From Streptomyces indicus (GTDB lineage: Bacteria > Actinomycetota > Actinomycetes > Streptomycetales > Streptomycetaceae), in the NCBI RefSeq assembly GCF_900100315.1, contig NZ_FNFF01000001.1, positions 806,001 to 870,000 of the forward strand: a stretch of DNA of 64,000 nucleotides, in the 5' to 3' direction. Positions 34,129 to 41,259 of this stretch are shown here, in pieces. Positions within the stretch are counted from its first letter, which is position 1, and each line of letters starts with the position of its first letter. Both the position numbers and the translations under genes were made by a program. Below the pieces are notes generated by a model that did no database searches, was not told the origin of the DNA, and worked only from the letters and a program-made list of their open reading frames with translations.

Positions 34129-34721
34129 GGGGCGGGGGCCTTTCCGGGGGTGGCGGGCGTGAGGTGTTCCTCGAAAGGGGTGAGGTGCTTCTCGAAGGGC
34201 AGCGGGCCGATGGTTTCCGGGTCGGCGCCGGTGTCGAACAGGGGCGTGTAGCCGGTGGCCAGATACAGGCCGCGCGCCTCGGGCTGGCGCGGCCCGGTCG
34301 TCAGGTAGACGCGCCGGTACCCGCGGGCGGCGGCCTCGCGCTCCAGCTCGGCGACGACCCGGCGGCCGAGCCCGCGGCGCCGGGCCGCGGAGTGCGTCCA
34401 GATGCGCTTGAGTTCGGCCGTCTCGGCGTCGTACCGCCGGAAGGCCCCGCCGGCCACGGCCTCGCCGCGTTCGAGCAGCAACAGCAGCAGTCCGCCGTAC
34501 GCGGGGGTGAACTCCTCGTCCGGATAGCGGGAGATCTCGGCGTGGGCGTCCTTGCCGTAGCGCTCGGTGTACTCGTGCCCGAGCTCGCGCAGCAGCGGGC
34601 GTACGCGCGGGTCGGCGACGGTGACCTCGATGACGGTCAACTCGGGTGTGGGGGTTGGCTGTTGGGGTGCCGAGGTCACCGGTTGCGGCGCGGTGGCCGT
34701 TCGCTGAGGTGCGGAAGTCAT
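34125..34721 (-). CDS. GNAT-family N-acetyltransferase
   Basis: A 198-residue protein with a Pro/Thr/Gln-rich N-terminus and one GNAT domain. Acetyl-CoA-binding motif A is AARRRGLGRRVVAELEREA (about 117-135), and motif B is YLTTGPRQPEARGLYLATGYTPL. In Bacillus subtilis an acetyltransferase (SnaA) of the sna/tcy/cmo operon N-acetylates S-alkyl-cysteines before monooxygenase cleavage; the same role fits here. The product is cytosolic. It overlaps the LLM gene before it (ATGA) and the binding-protein gene after it. Confidence 0.85.
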   Translation of the reverse strand: MTSAPQRTATAPQPVTSAPQQPTPTPELTVIEVTVADPRVRPLLRELGHEYTERYGKDAHAEISRYPDEEFTPAYGGLLLLLLERGEAVAGGAFRRYDAETAELKRIWTHSAARRRGLGRRVVAELEREAAARGYRRVYLTTGPRQPEARGLYLATGYTPLFDTGADPETIGPLPFEKHLTPFEEHLTPATPGKAPAP

Positions 34722-35869
34722 CCGTTCACCGCCGTGAGGGTCCGGTCCGTGCCGGCCGCGTGCTCGCCGGCACGCTTCGCCTCACGCTCGGCATCACGCT
34801 TGGCGACCTCCTCGCGGACGATCGGGATCACGTGCCGGCCGAAGTCGATGGCGTCACCGAGCAGGTCGTAGCCGCGGGCGGACAGGATGTCGACGCCGAG
34901 GTCGTAGTAGTCGAGCAGCGCCTGCGCGACCGTCTCGGGCGTGCCGACCAGCGCGTTGGAGTTGCCGGCGCCGCCGGTCGCCGCGGCGGTCGGGGTCCAC
35001 AGGGCGCGGTCATAGCGCTCGCCTGCCTCGGCGATGGCGAGCAGGCGCTGGGAGCCGGCGTTCTCCGGGGCCTGGCCACGGTGATGGCGTACGAGACCGG
35101 ATTCGCGTCGCTCCCGGATGGCACCGACCGTGCGGTGCGCCTTCTCCCAGGCCAGTTCCTCGGTGGGCGCGATGATCGGGCGGAAGGCGACCTGGATGCG
35201 GGGCACGTCCGTGCGGCCCGCGGCCTTGGCAGCGGCCTTCACCCGCTCGATCTGCTCGGCGGTCTTCGCGAGGGGTTCGCCCCACAGGCAGTAGATGTCG
35301 GCCTCGGCTCCCCCGGCCCCGTACGCGGCCTCCGACGAACCGCCGAACGAGACATTCGGCCGCGGCTGCTGCACCGGGAACACATCGCTGACGAAGTCGT
35401 GGAAGCGGTAGTGCTCGCCCTCGTGATCGAAGGGCTCGTGGGTGGTCCAGATCTTCTTGACGATGCGGATGTACTCGCGGGTGCGGGCGTACCGCTCGTC
35501 CTTGGTAAGGGTGTCGCCCTCGCGGCCCTGCTCGTGGTCGTTGCCGCCGGTGATGAAGTGCACGGTCAGCCGGCCGTCGCTGATCCGGTCGAGGGTCGCG
35601 AAGGTCTTCGCGGCGAACGTGGGATACGAGACGTTCGGCCGGTGGGCCAGCAGGATCTGCAGCCGGTCGAGGTGGCTCGCGAGATAGGCGGCGGCAGGCG
35701 CGGGATCGGGCGAGCCGGAACCGTAGGCGAACAGGACCCGGTCCCAGCCGTGGTCCTCGTGCGCCCGGCCGAGGCGGAGCGTGTACTCCTTGTCGAAGGC
35801 TCCGCCGGAGCGGGGCGTGGTTTCGGAGCCGTCGTTGGTGGCGGCGATACCGAGGAATTCCACGGGCAT
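34718..35869 (-). CDS. Alkanesulfonate-monooxygenase-like LLM flavoprotein (SsuD/CmoJ-like)
   Basis: A 383-residue LLM enzyme close to SsuD: IAATNDGSET, LHVHFITGGNDHEQ-like region (RLTVHFITGGNDHEQGREGD), ARTREYIRIVKKIWTTHEPFDHEGEHYRFHDF, VPVQQPRPNVSFGGSSEAA and the C-terminal RGYDLLGDAIDFGRHVIPIVREEVA. It would use FMNH2 and O2 to break a C-S bond. It is the first full gene of the operon, 308 nt downstream of a leader peptide whose cysteine codons should report the Cys supply. AAAGG precedes the ATG. Confidence 0.9.
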   Translation of the reverse strand: MPVEFLGIAATNDGSETTPRSGGAFDKEYTLRLGRAHEDHGWDRVLFAYGSGSPDPAPAAAYLASHLDRLQILLAHRPNVSYPTFAAKTFATLDRISDGRLTVHFITGGNDHEQGREGDTLTKDERYARTREYIRIVKKIWTTHEPFDHEGEHYRFHDFVSDVFPVQQPRPNVSFGGSSEAAYGAGGAEADIYCLWGEPLAKTAEQIERVKAAAKAAGRTDVPRIQVAFRPIIAPTEELAWEKAHRTVGAIRERRESGLVRHHRGQAPENAGSQRLLAIAEAGERYDRALWTPTAAATGGAGNSNALVGTPETVAQALLDYYDLGVDILSARGYDLLGDAIDFGRHVIPIVREEVAKRDAEREAKRAGEHAAGTDRTLTAVNG

Positions 35870-36176
35870 GGCAGTGACCTTTCGGGCAGGACCGCATGCA
35901 GGCAGGGGAGAACTGCCGTGAATGCAGCGGAAAATGAGCAGCCGTCAGCTGATCGTCAGCCGATTGCGGCGGGCGGAGGAAATCCGGGAAAAGGCAGGAG
36001 TGAAGACGCCGGACGTCGGAAGAAATACCGAATGCGCCGGAGGAACTGGAGTTACCGGCAGCGCGGCGCAGACGACGGGAAAAGGCGGCGGAGGAGGCAG
36101 CGCGCGCAGGGCGGAACTCGGCCCGCGACGGGGTCACCGAGGGAGGGAAGGGCCGGTCAGAAGGCCCGCTGCCGCG
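35870..36176 (-). promoter_or_regulatory. Long 5' leader between the cysteine leader peptide and the sulfur operon
   Basis: A 307-nt gene-free stretch that would be untranslated mRNA. It is pyrimidine-rich in the transcript. A small hairpin, GGGCC(8-nt loop)GGCCC at 36150-36167, begins 10 nt past the leader stop. This placement fits attenuation or leader-coupled control. No known riboswitch core is recognisable. Confidence 0.4.
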
Positions 36177-36254
36177 TCAGGCGCAACACGCCGCGGACCA
36201 CACCCGACCGAAGTCGATGTGGCTGCGCGTCACCAAGCGCTCCTGGGCAGTCAT
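36177..36254 (-). CDS. Cysteine-responsive leader peptide of the sulfur operon
   Basis: A 25-residue ORF that reads RSHIDFGRVWSAACCA to its end. Short streptomycete leader peptides before sulfur-assimilation genes share this (S/R)xHIDLxRVxSAxCC pattern. The tandem TGT-TGC cysteine codons near the stop would stall ribosomes when Cys-tRNA is scarce. It lies alone, 308 nt upstream of the SsuD-like gene and on the same strand. It is too short for gene-callers and easy to miss. Regulation is inferred from the family pattern. Confidence 0.75.
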   Translation of the reverse strand: MTAQERLVTRSHIDFGRVWSAACCA

Positions 36255-36301
36255 GCGATCCATTCAGCAGGACGCCGGGCGGCCCGTCAAGGAGTGACCG
36301 G

Positions 36302-36330
36302 ATAATGGGATGCCGATTCCAGGCGCGCAA
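36302..36330 (-). promoter_or_regulatory. Possible promoter of the sulfur operon
   Basis: On the minus strand TTGCGC (36325-36330) and CATTAT (36302-36307) are 17 bp apart, giving a start about 40 nt before the leader peptide. Confidence 0.35.
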
Positions 36331-36363
36331 CAAATGCTTCAACTGCCCGCAACAAAAGAGCTG

Positions 36364-36394
36364 TTGACACCTCTCTGCGCACGCCGCATACGAT
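36364..36394 (+). promoter_or_regulatory. Probable promoter of the divergent permease gene
   Basis: A perfect -35 box TTGACA (36364-36369), with TACGAT at 36389-36394 (19-bp spacer) or CATACG at 36387-36392 (17-bp spacer). It gives a leader of about 115 nt to the ATG at 36515. The +strand start lies only about 60 bp from the minus-strand promoter. Confidence 0.45.
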
Positions 36395-36514
36395 CGGAAT
36401 CGGGCCGGCTCCGTCCTGCGCGACGGGCGGCCCTGCCGTGTTGAGGGACGCGGCGCATGTGACGCCTATGACGTCTGTCCTTGTCGCCCGCGATCCCTCC
36501 CCGGAGCCTTCTTC

Positions 36515-37597
36515 ATGGTCACGCCCTCCGAAGTGAAGCCCGTCCCGGCACCGGCCGGCTCCCCTCATCCGTCCCCGAAGAAAACCACGGACACGAACAC
36601 GGCCACGGACACCGCCCCGCGCATCGTGCCGCGCCGGCACGTGGGCCGATGGACGACCGCGGCTCTGGCCCTTCTCCTCCTCGCCCTCGTCCTCAACTCC
36701 GTCCTCCGCAACGACGCCTTCCAATGGGGCGTGGTGGGCCGCTACTTCACCACCGCCGCCGTACTCGACGGCCTGCTCCTCACCCTGTGGCTGACCGGCG
36801 TGGTCATGGTCCTCGGCTTCGCCCTCGGCACCGTCCTCGCCGTCATGCGCCTGTCCGCCAACCCGGTCCTCGCCACGCTCAGTTGGGGCTTCGTGTGGAT
36901 CTTCCGGTCCACGCCGCTGCTCGTCCAGCTCCTCTTCTGGTTCAACATCGGCGCGCTCTACCCGACCCTGAGCCTCGGCATCCCCTTCGGCCCGGAACTG
37001 CTGTCCGTCAAGACGGTCAACCTGCTCGGCCCGACCCTGACCGCCGTGATCGGTCTGACCCTGCACGAGAGCGCGTACGCCGCGGAGGTGGTGCGCGGGG
37101 GCATCGTCGCCGTGGAGTCCGGCCAGACGGAGGCCGCGCAGGCGCTCGGTCTGAGCAAGTCCCGCACCCTGCGCCGGATCGTCATCCCGCAGGCGATGCG
37201 CTCGATCGTGCCGACCGCGGGCAACATGCTGATCGGCACCCTGAAGGGCACGAGCATCGTCAGCGTCCTGGCCGTGCACGACCTGCTGTACTCCACCCAA
37301 CTGATCTACAACCAGACGTACCAGGTCATCCCGCTCCTGATGGTCGCCACGCTCTGGTACATCGCGGTCACGAGCGTCCTGAGCACGGGCCAGTACTACG
37401 TGGAACGGCATTACGCCCGCGGCACCTCCCGCAGCCTGCCGCCCACGCCGCTGCAACGGGTGCGCGCGAGGACCTCCGTCCTGCGCGGCCGCGTCTACGC
37501 GGTCACGGCACCGAGGCCTCGTACGGCCGACGGCGGCACGACCGACGCGGGTCCGACCAACGAAGGTACGGGTACGACTGCGGGCGGCCAGCGATGA
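36515..37597 (+). CDS. Polar amino-acid ABC transporter permease (second copy, divergent)
   Basis: A 360-residue HisM/GlnP-type permease parallel in sequence to the one at 32143 ([74 protein letters not shown]). The long hydrophilic tails (about 45 and 40 residues, Thr/Pro-rich) are unusual. No ATPase is encoded nearby on this strand, so it probably uses the ATPase and binding proteins of the divergent operon. Its stop overlaps the next ATG (ATGA). Confidence 0.92.
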   Translation: MVTPSEVKPVPAPAGSPHPSPKKTTDTNTATDTAPRIVPRRHVGRWTTAALALLLLALVLNSVLRNDAFQWGVVGRYFTTAAVLDGLLLTLWLTGVVMVLGFALGTVLAVMRLSANPVLATLSWGFVWIFRSTPLLVQLLFWFNIGALYPTLSLGIPFGPELLSVKTVNLLGPTLTAVIGLTLHESAYAAEVVRGGIVAVESGQTEAAQALGLSKSRTLRRIVIPQAMRSIVPTAGNMLIGTLKGTSIVSVLAVHDLLYSTQLIYNQTYQVIPLLMVATLWYIAVTSVLSTGQYYVERHYARGTSRSLPPTPLQRVRARTSVLRGRVYAVTAPRPRTADGGTTDAGPTNEGTGTTAGGQR

Positions 37598-39648
37598 CCG
37601 GTCACCTCCCCGCGCCCCAGCTGACCGGCCACCGTCCTGCGCCCCACCAGACCGGCCACCGCCCGGCGGTCCTGGCCATCGTGGGCGCGGGCCCGCGCAC
37701 CACCGGCCTCCTCGAACGCTTGGCGGCCAATGCCCCTGAACTCTGGCCGGACGACCGCCCGTTGGAGATCCATCTCATCGATCCGCACCCACCGGGCCCG
37801 GGCCGGATCTGGCGCCACGACCAGTCCCCGCTCCTTCGCATGAACTCCATGGCCGAGGACGTCACGATGTTCACGGACGAGTCCTCGACGGTCGACGGGC
37901 CGGTGCGCCCCGGCCCGTCGCTCGCGGAGTGGGCCGCCCAGTTCTCCGGCGCCGGTCCGCGCCATCTCCCGTACACGGAACCCGGCGACCCGGAGGTCCT
38001 GGCCGAACTCCGCACCCTCGCACCCACCGACTTCCCCACTCGCCGCGCGCAAAGTGCCTACCTGGACTGGGTGTTCCGACGCGTGCTCACCGAACTCCCG
38101 CCCACGATCACGGTCACGTGGCACCGCACGACCGCGACCGCCGTCTCCGGCGAGGTCGACGGCGTGCAGGAGATCCACTTCACCAGCCACCGCACCTCAC
38201 TCCGCGCCGACCTTGTGATCCTGGCGCAAGGCCACCTGGACTCGTCCCCGGACCCCCGCCACGCGGCCAACGCCGCCTTCGCCCGCCGCCACGGCCGCTT
38301 CCACCTGCCACCCGCCTTCACGGCGGACGCCGACCTCTCCTCCCTCCGTCCCGGCGAACACGTCCTGGTCCGCGGCTTCGGCCTGGCGTTCATCGACTTG
38401 ATGGCGCTGCTGACCGAGGGCAGAGGAGGCACCTTCACCCCTTCGAACTCAGCCGACGGCGCCCTCACCTACCACCCGTCAGGCCAAGAACCGATCCTCC
38501 ACATCGGCTCCCGCCGCGGAGTCCCGTACCACGCCAAAACCCGCTACCGCCTCCAGGGCCCCCGCCCACCCCTCCCCCGCTACTTCGGCCCCGAAGCCCT
38601 GGACACCCTCCTCGCCAAGAGCACCCACGGCCCCCTCGACTTCCACCGCGACGTCTGGCCCTTGATGGCCAAGGAGATCGCCTACGGCCACTACCACGAG
38701 CTCTTCCACGCCCACCCGAACCGCGTAACGCTGCCGTGGCCGGCCTTCTCCTCCACCTACGACCAACTCCCCTGGCACTCCCCGCACATGAAGACCCTCA
38801 TCGCCTCATCCATCCCGAACCCGACAGACCGCCTGGACTTCGCCACGCTCGACCGCCCCTTGGCGGGCGTCCGGCTCCCCTCCCCCTCCGCCCTCCAGAA
38901 CCATCTCCGCACTCTGATCGCGGAGGACGTGAACCGCCGCGAGAACCCGCACCACAGCGCCGACCTGGGCGCCTTCCACGCCCTGCTCTCGATCTACGGC
39001 CAGCTCCCCCGCCTCGTCGACGCGGGCCGCCTCTCCGCACGCTCGGTCACCGAGGACCTGGACGGCTGGTGGCGCGGCTTCTTCAGCTTCCTCGCCTCGG
39101 GCCCCCCGGGCTTCCGCCTCCGCCAGCTCCTGGCCCTCTCGGAGGCAGGCATCGTCCACTTCCTGGGCGCAGACGTCACCATCGCCACAGACGAATCAAC
39201 CGGCACCTTCACGGCCACGTCCCCCACGGTCCCCGGCCACACCACCCACGCCACAGCCCTCATCGAGTCCTACCTCCCCACTCCGTCCCTGACGCGCACG
39301 AGAGACCCCCTCCTCCACTCCCTCCACACGGCGAACGCCCTCACGGAGGAAACCCTCACGGACCCCACCACACCCCACCCCCACCCCACGGGCTTGCTGA
39401 AGGTCACCCCTACAACAGCCCACGTCGTGGACCCGTCGCTGAGCAATGGCCCGCACCCCCGCCGCATAGCCCTGGGCGCCCCGACCAACAGCCGCGGCAT
39501 CGCAGCCTTCGCCCGCCCACGGACGGATGCACCGGCGTTTCGGCAGAACGATGGGGTGGCTCGGGGGGTGCTCCGGATACTGCGGGGAACGTCGACTGCC
39601 GGAGAACGACAGATCCCCGCGGTCTCCGGAGAGACCGCGGGGATCTGA
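37594..39648 (+). CDS. Large FAD/NAD(P)-binding oxidoreductase-like protein
   Basis: A 684-residue protein of the FAD_NAD_binding_9 group: dinucleotide fold AIVGAGPRTTGLLERL (near residues 28-43), LLRMNSMAEDVTMFTD, a second GFGLAFIDLMALLTEGRGG, and C-terminal RIALGAPTNSRGIAAFARP. Members are poorly characterised; the arrangement resembles N-hydroxylating flavoproteins. It is coupled to the permease gene and divergent from the sulfur operon, so it may oxidise an imported sulfur/amino compound. The last 13 residues are encoded by the terminator hairpin itself, so the C-terminus probably extends beyond the ancestral end. Confidence 0.82.
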   Translation: MTGHLPAPQLTGHRPAPHQTGHRPAVLAIVGAGPRTTGLLERLAANAPELWPDDRPLEIHLIDPHPPGPGRIWRHDQSPLLRMNSMAEDVTMFTDESSTVDGPVRPGPSLAEWAAQFSGAGPRHLPYTEPGDPEVLAELRTLAPTDFPTRRAQSAYLDWVFRRVLTELPPTITVTWHRTTATAVSGEVDGVQEIHFTSHRTSLRADLVILAQGHLDSSPDPRHAANAAFARRHGRFHLPPAFTADADLSSLRPGEHVLVRGFGLAFIDLMALLTEGRGGTFTPSNSADGALTYHPSGQEPILHIGSRRGVPYHAKTRYRLQGPRPPLPRYFGPEALDTLLAKSTHGPLDFHRDVWPLMAKEIAYGHYHELFHAHPNRVTLPWPAFSSTYDQLPWHSPHMKTLIASSIPNPTDRLDFATLDRPLAGVRLPSPSALQNHLRTLIAEDVNRRENPHHSADLGAFHALLSIYGQLPRLVDAGRLSARSVTEDLDGWWRGFFSFLASGPPGFRLRQLLALSEAGIVHFLGADVTIATDESTGTFTATSPTVPGHTTHATALIESYLPTPSLTRTRDPLLHSLHTANALTEETLTDPTTPHPHPTGLLKVTPTTAHVVDPSLSNGPHPRRIALGAPTNSRGIAAFARPRTDAPAFRQNDGVARGVLRILRGTSTAGERQIPAVSGETAGI
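39611..39646. terminator. Strong hairpin terminator overlapping the end of the FAD protein gene
   Basis: AGATCCCCGCGGTCTC (39611-39626) and its exact reverse complement (39631-39646) around CGGA: a perfect 16-bp stem, 4-nt loop. It ends at the T of the TGA stop (39646-39648). It would also work for transcripts coming from the tRNA on the other strand. Confidence 0.85.
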
Positions 39649-39652
39649 TGTG

Positions 39653-39737
39653 TGTCCGAGGGGGGACTTGAACCCCCACGCCCGATAAAGGGCACTAGCA
39701 CCTCAAGCTAGCGCGTCTGCCATTCCGCCACCCGGAC
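39653..39737 (-). tRNA. tRNA-Leu(GAG)
   Basis: An 85-nt class II tRNA. The acceptor arm is GTCCGGG paired with CTCGGAC (one G-U), the anticodon arm is CTAGC-TTGAGGT-GCTAG giving anticodon GAG, there is a long variable arm (TGCCCTTTATCGGGC), and the T arm has GTTCAAGTC. It reads CUC and CUU leucine codons. CCA is not encoded. The 3' end lies 7 nt from the hairpin terminator at 39611-39646, which would stop its transcript. Confidence 0.95.
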
Positions 39738-39752
39738 TAGGTGTCTGCCGTT

Positions 39753-39812
39753 CGCGGGGTGTTCCCCGCGGCGACATGGACAACAATACCAAGCTTTCGG
39801 GGTGCCTTTCAC
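39753..39812 (-). promoter_or_regulatory. Possible tRNA-Leu promoter and 5' leader hairpin
   Basis: On the minus strand GTGAAA (39807-39812) and TATTGT (39783-39788) have an 18-bp spacer, giving a start about 38 nt before the tRNA. Between them and the tRNA is a perfect CGCGGGG-TGTT-CCCCGCG hairpin (39753-39770), which may be a processing signal. Confidence 0.35.
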
Positions 39813-39868
39813 CTGCGTATACGGGGCGGCTGCGGAGGGGGCGGGCAGGGGCGGCCTACCGTCTGACC

Positions 39869-41191
39869 ATGAGTGATCGCCACGTCACCGAGAGCGCCGT
39901 CGCGCGGCTTCCGCGGCCTTTGTCGCAGGTGAGAGAGCACTTGCGGGACACGTTCTGGTTCGCGCCGACGGCAGGGCTTGTCGTGACCGCCGCGCTGTGG
40001 GTCTTCACGTCGGAGATCGATCAGGAGATCCTGCGGGCGATGCAGGCGGACGGCGACACGGAGGGCGTTGCCGCGGCGGTCCGGTTCGCCGAGGACGTGA
40101 AGCCCGTGGTGAGTGCGATCAGCTCCGCGATGATGACGTTCATCGGTGTGGTGTTCAGCATCTCGCTCGTGGCCGTGCAGATGGCGAGCGGCCAGTTCAC
40201 GCCTCGGGTCGTACGGGTCTTCGTGCGCTCCCGGATCACCAAGCTGACGTTCAGCGTCTTCCTGTCGACCTTCCTGCTGTCGCTGCTCGTGCTGATCGCC
40301 TACGACGGTGCCACCGACCCGCAGGAGGTCGTGAGCGTGCCGCTGCTGCAGGCCGGGCTGGCGCTGCTGATGGTGGGGCTGAGTCTGGTCCTGTTCATCG
40401 GGTACGTGAACGCGACGCTGCGGCTCATGCGGGTCGGCTTCGTGATCGACCGGATCACGCAGGAGGCGTTCCGTGTGGTGGCCAAGCTGCCGCCGGTGCG
40501 CGGGGTCGAGTGGGACGCGGAACCGGAGACCGGGCGGATCGTGCACAAGGGCCGGGCCGGCGTGCTGCGCGACGTGAACATCGCTCGCCTCGTGCGGTCG
40601 GCCCGCAAGCACGGTGTGGTGCTGCGGCTGATCCCGCAGATCGGGGACTTCGTGGTGCCGGGGACGCCGGTGCTCGCGGTGCACGGCGGGACCGCCGCGG
40701 TGCGGAAGGTGCCCGTCTACTCCCTGTCGGTGGGGATCGAGCGGACCTTTCATCAGGATCTCGGGTTCGGGCTGCGGCAGCTGTCGGACATCGCGCTGCG
40801 CGCGCTGTCCTCCGCGGTGAACGATCCGACCACCGCGGTGCAGGCGGTGGACCGGATCGTCCAGTTCCTGGCGGCGCTGGCGGACAGGCCGCTGGAATCC
40901 CTGCGTCACTGCGATCGCCGCGGGCGGGTACGGCTGATCCAGCCGGTGCCCGGCTGGGAGGAGCTGGTGGATCTGGGGTTCGCCGAGATCCGCGGGTGTG
41001 CGGCGGGCCATCCGCAGGTGACGCGGCGGCTGCTGGCCGGGCTCGATGATCTCTTGCTGCTCGCGCCGCCGGACCGCGCGGCCTGTCTGCTGCGGCACCG
41101 CGCGCTGCTGGCTGCGGCGGTGCAGGCCGCTGTGCCGGAGGCGGCGGACCGTGAGTTCGCCCTTCAGCCGGACCAGCAGGGCATCGGCTGA
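39869..41191 (+). CDS. DUF2254 membrane protein
   Basis: A 440-residue predicted membrane protein of the DUF2254 family. There are four N-terminal spans (about 30-50, 83-107, 130-155, 167-190) and a soluble C-terminal part with the conserved VPVYSLSVGIERTFHQDLGFGLRQLSDIALRALSSAVNDPTTAVQAVDRI block. The function is unknown. The ATG at 39869 starts the conserved region; an ATG in frame 31 codons earlier falls in the tRNA promoter area. A 13-bp hairpin covers the stop codon. Confidence 0.87.
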   Translation: MSDRHVTESAVARLPRPLSQVREHLRDTFWFAPTAGLVVTAALWVFTSEIDQEILRAMQADGDTEGVAAAVRFAEDVKPVVSAISSAMMTFIGVVFSISLVAVQMASGQFTPRVVRVFVRSRITKLTFSVFLSTFLLSLLVLIAYDGATDPQEVVSVPLLQAGLALLMVGLSLVLFIGYVNATLRLMRVGFVIDRITQEAFRVVAKLPPVRGVEWDAEPETGRIVHKGRAGVLRDVNIARLVRSARKHGVVLRLIPQIGDFVVPGTPVLAVHGGTAAVRKVPVYSLSVGIERTFHQDLGFGLRQLSDIALRALSSAVNDPTTAVQAVDRIVQFLAALADRPLESLRHCDRRGRVRLIQPVPGWEELVDLGFAEIRGCAAGHPQVTRRLLAGLDDLLLLAPPDRAACLLRHRALLAAAVQAAVPEAADREFALQPDQQGIG

Positions 41192-41197
41192 AGGGCG
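41158..41197 (+). terminator. Hairpin overlapping the DUF2254 stop codon
   Basis: CGCCCTTCAGCCG (41158-41170) and CGGCTGAAGGGCG (41185-41197) form a perfect 13-bp stem with a 14-nt loop; the TGA stop (41189-41191) lies within the 3' arm. Confidence 0.6.
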
Positions 41198-41212
41198 GGT
41201 TCAGGGATGTAC

Positions 41213-41241
41213 GGACGCCCTCGATGGATGCAAGGGCGTCC
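41213..41241. terminator. Terminator in the convergent DUF2254/aldehyde dehydrogenase gap
   Basis: GGACGCCCT (41213-41221) and AGGGCGTCC (41233-41241), an exact 9-bp stem with 11-nt loop, placed between the convergent genes so it can serve both. Confidence 0.7.
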
Positions 41242-41259
41242 GGGGTAGCGCCGGTGGCG

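Noticed and set aside
36481..37593. Extension of the FAD/NAD(P)-binding protein into the permease gene (same frame open upstream)
   Set aside because: The permease frame carries clear transporter motifs, and the ATGA overlap at 37594 gives a normal start.
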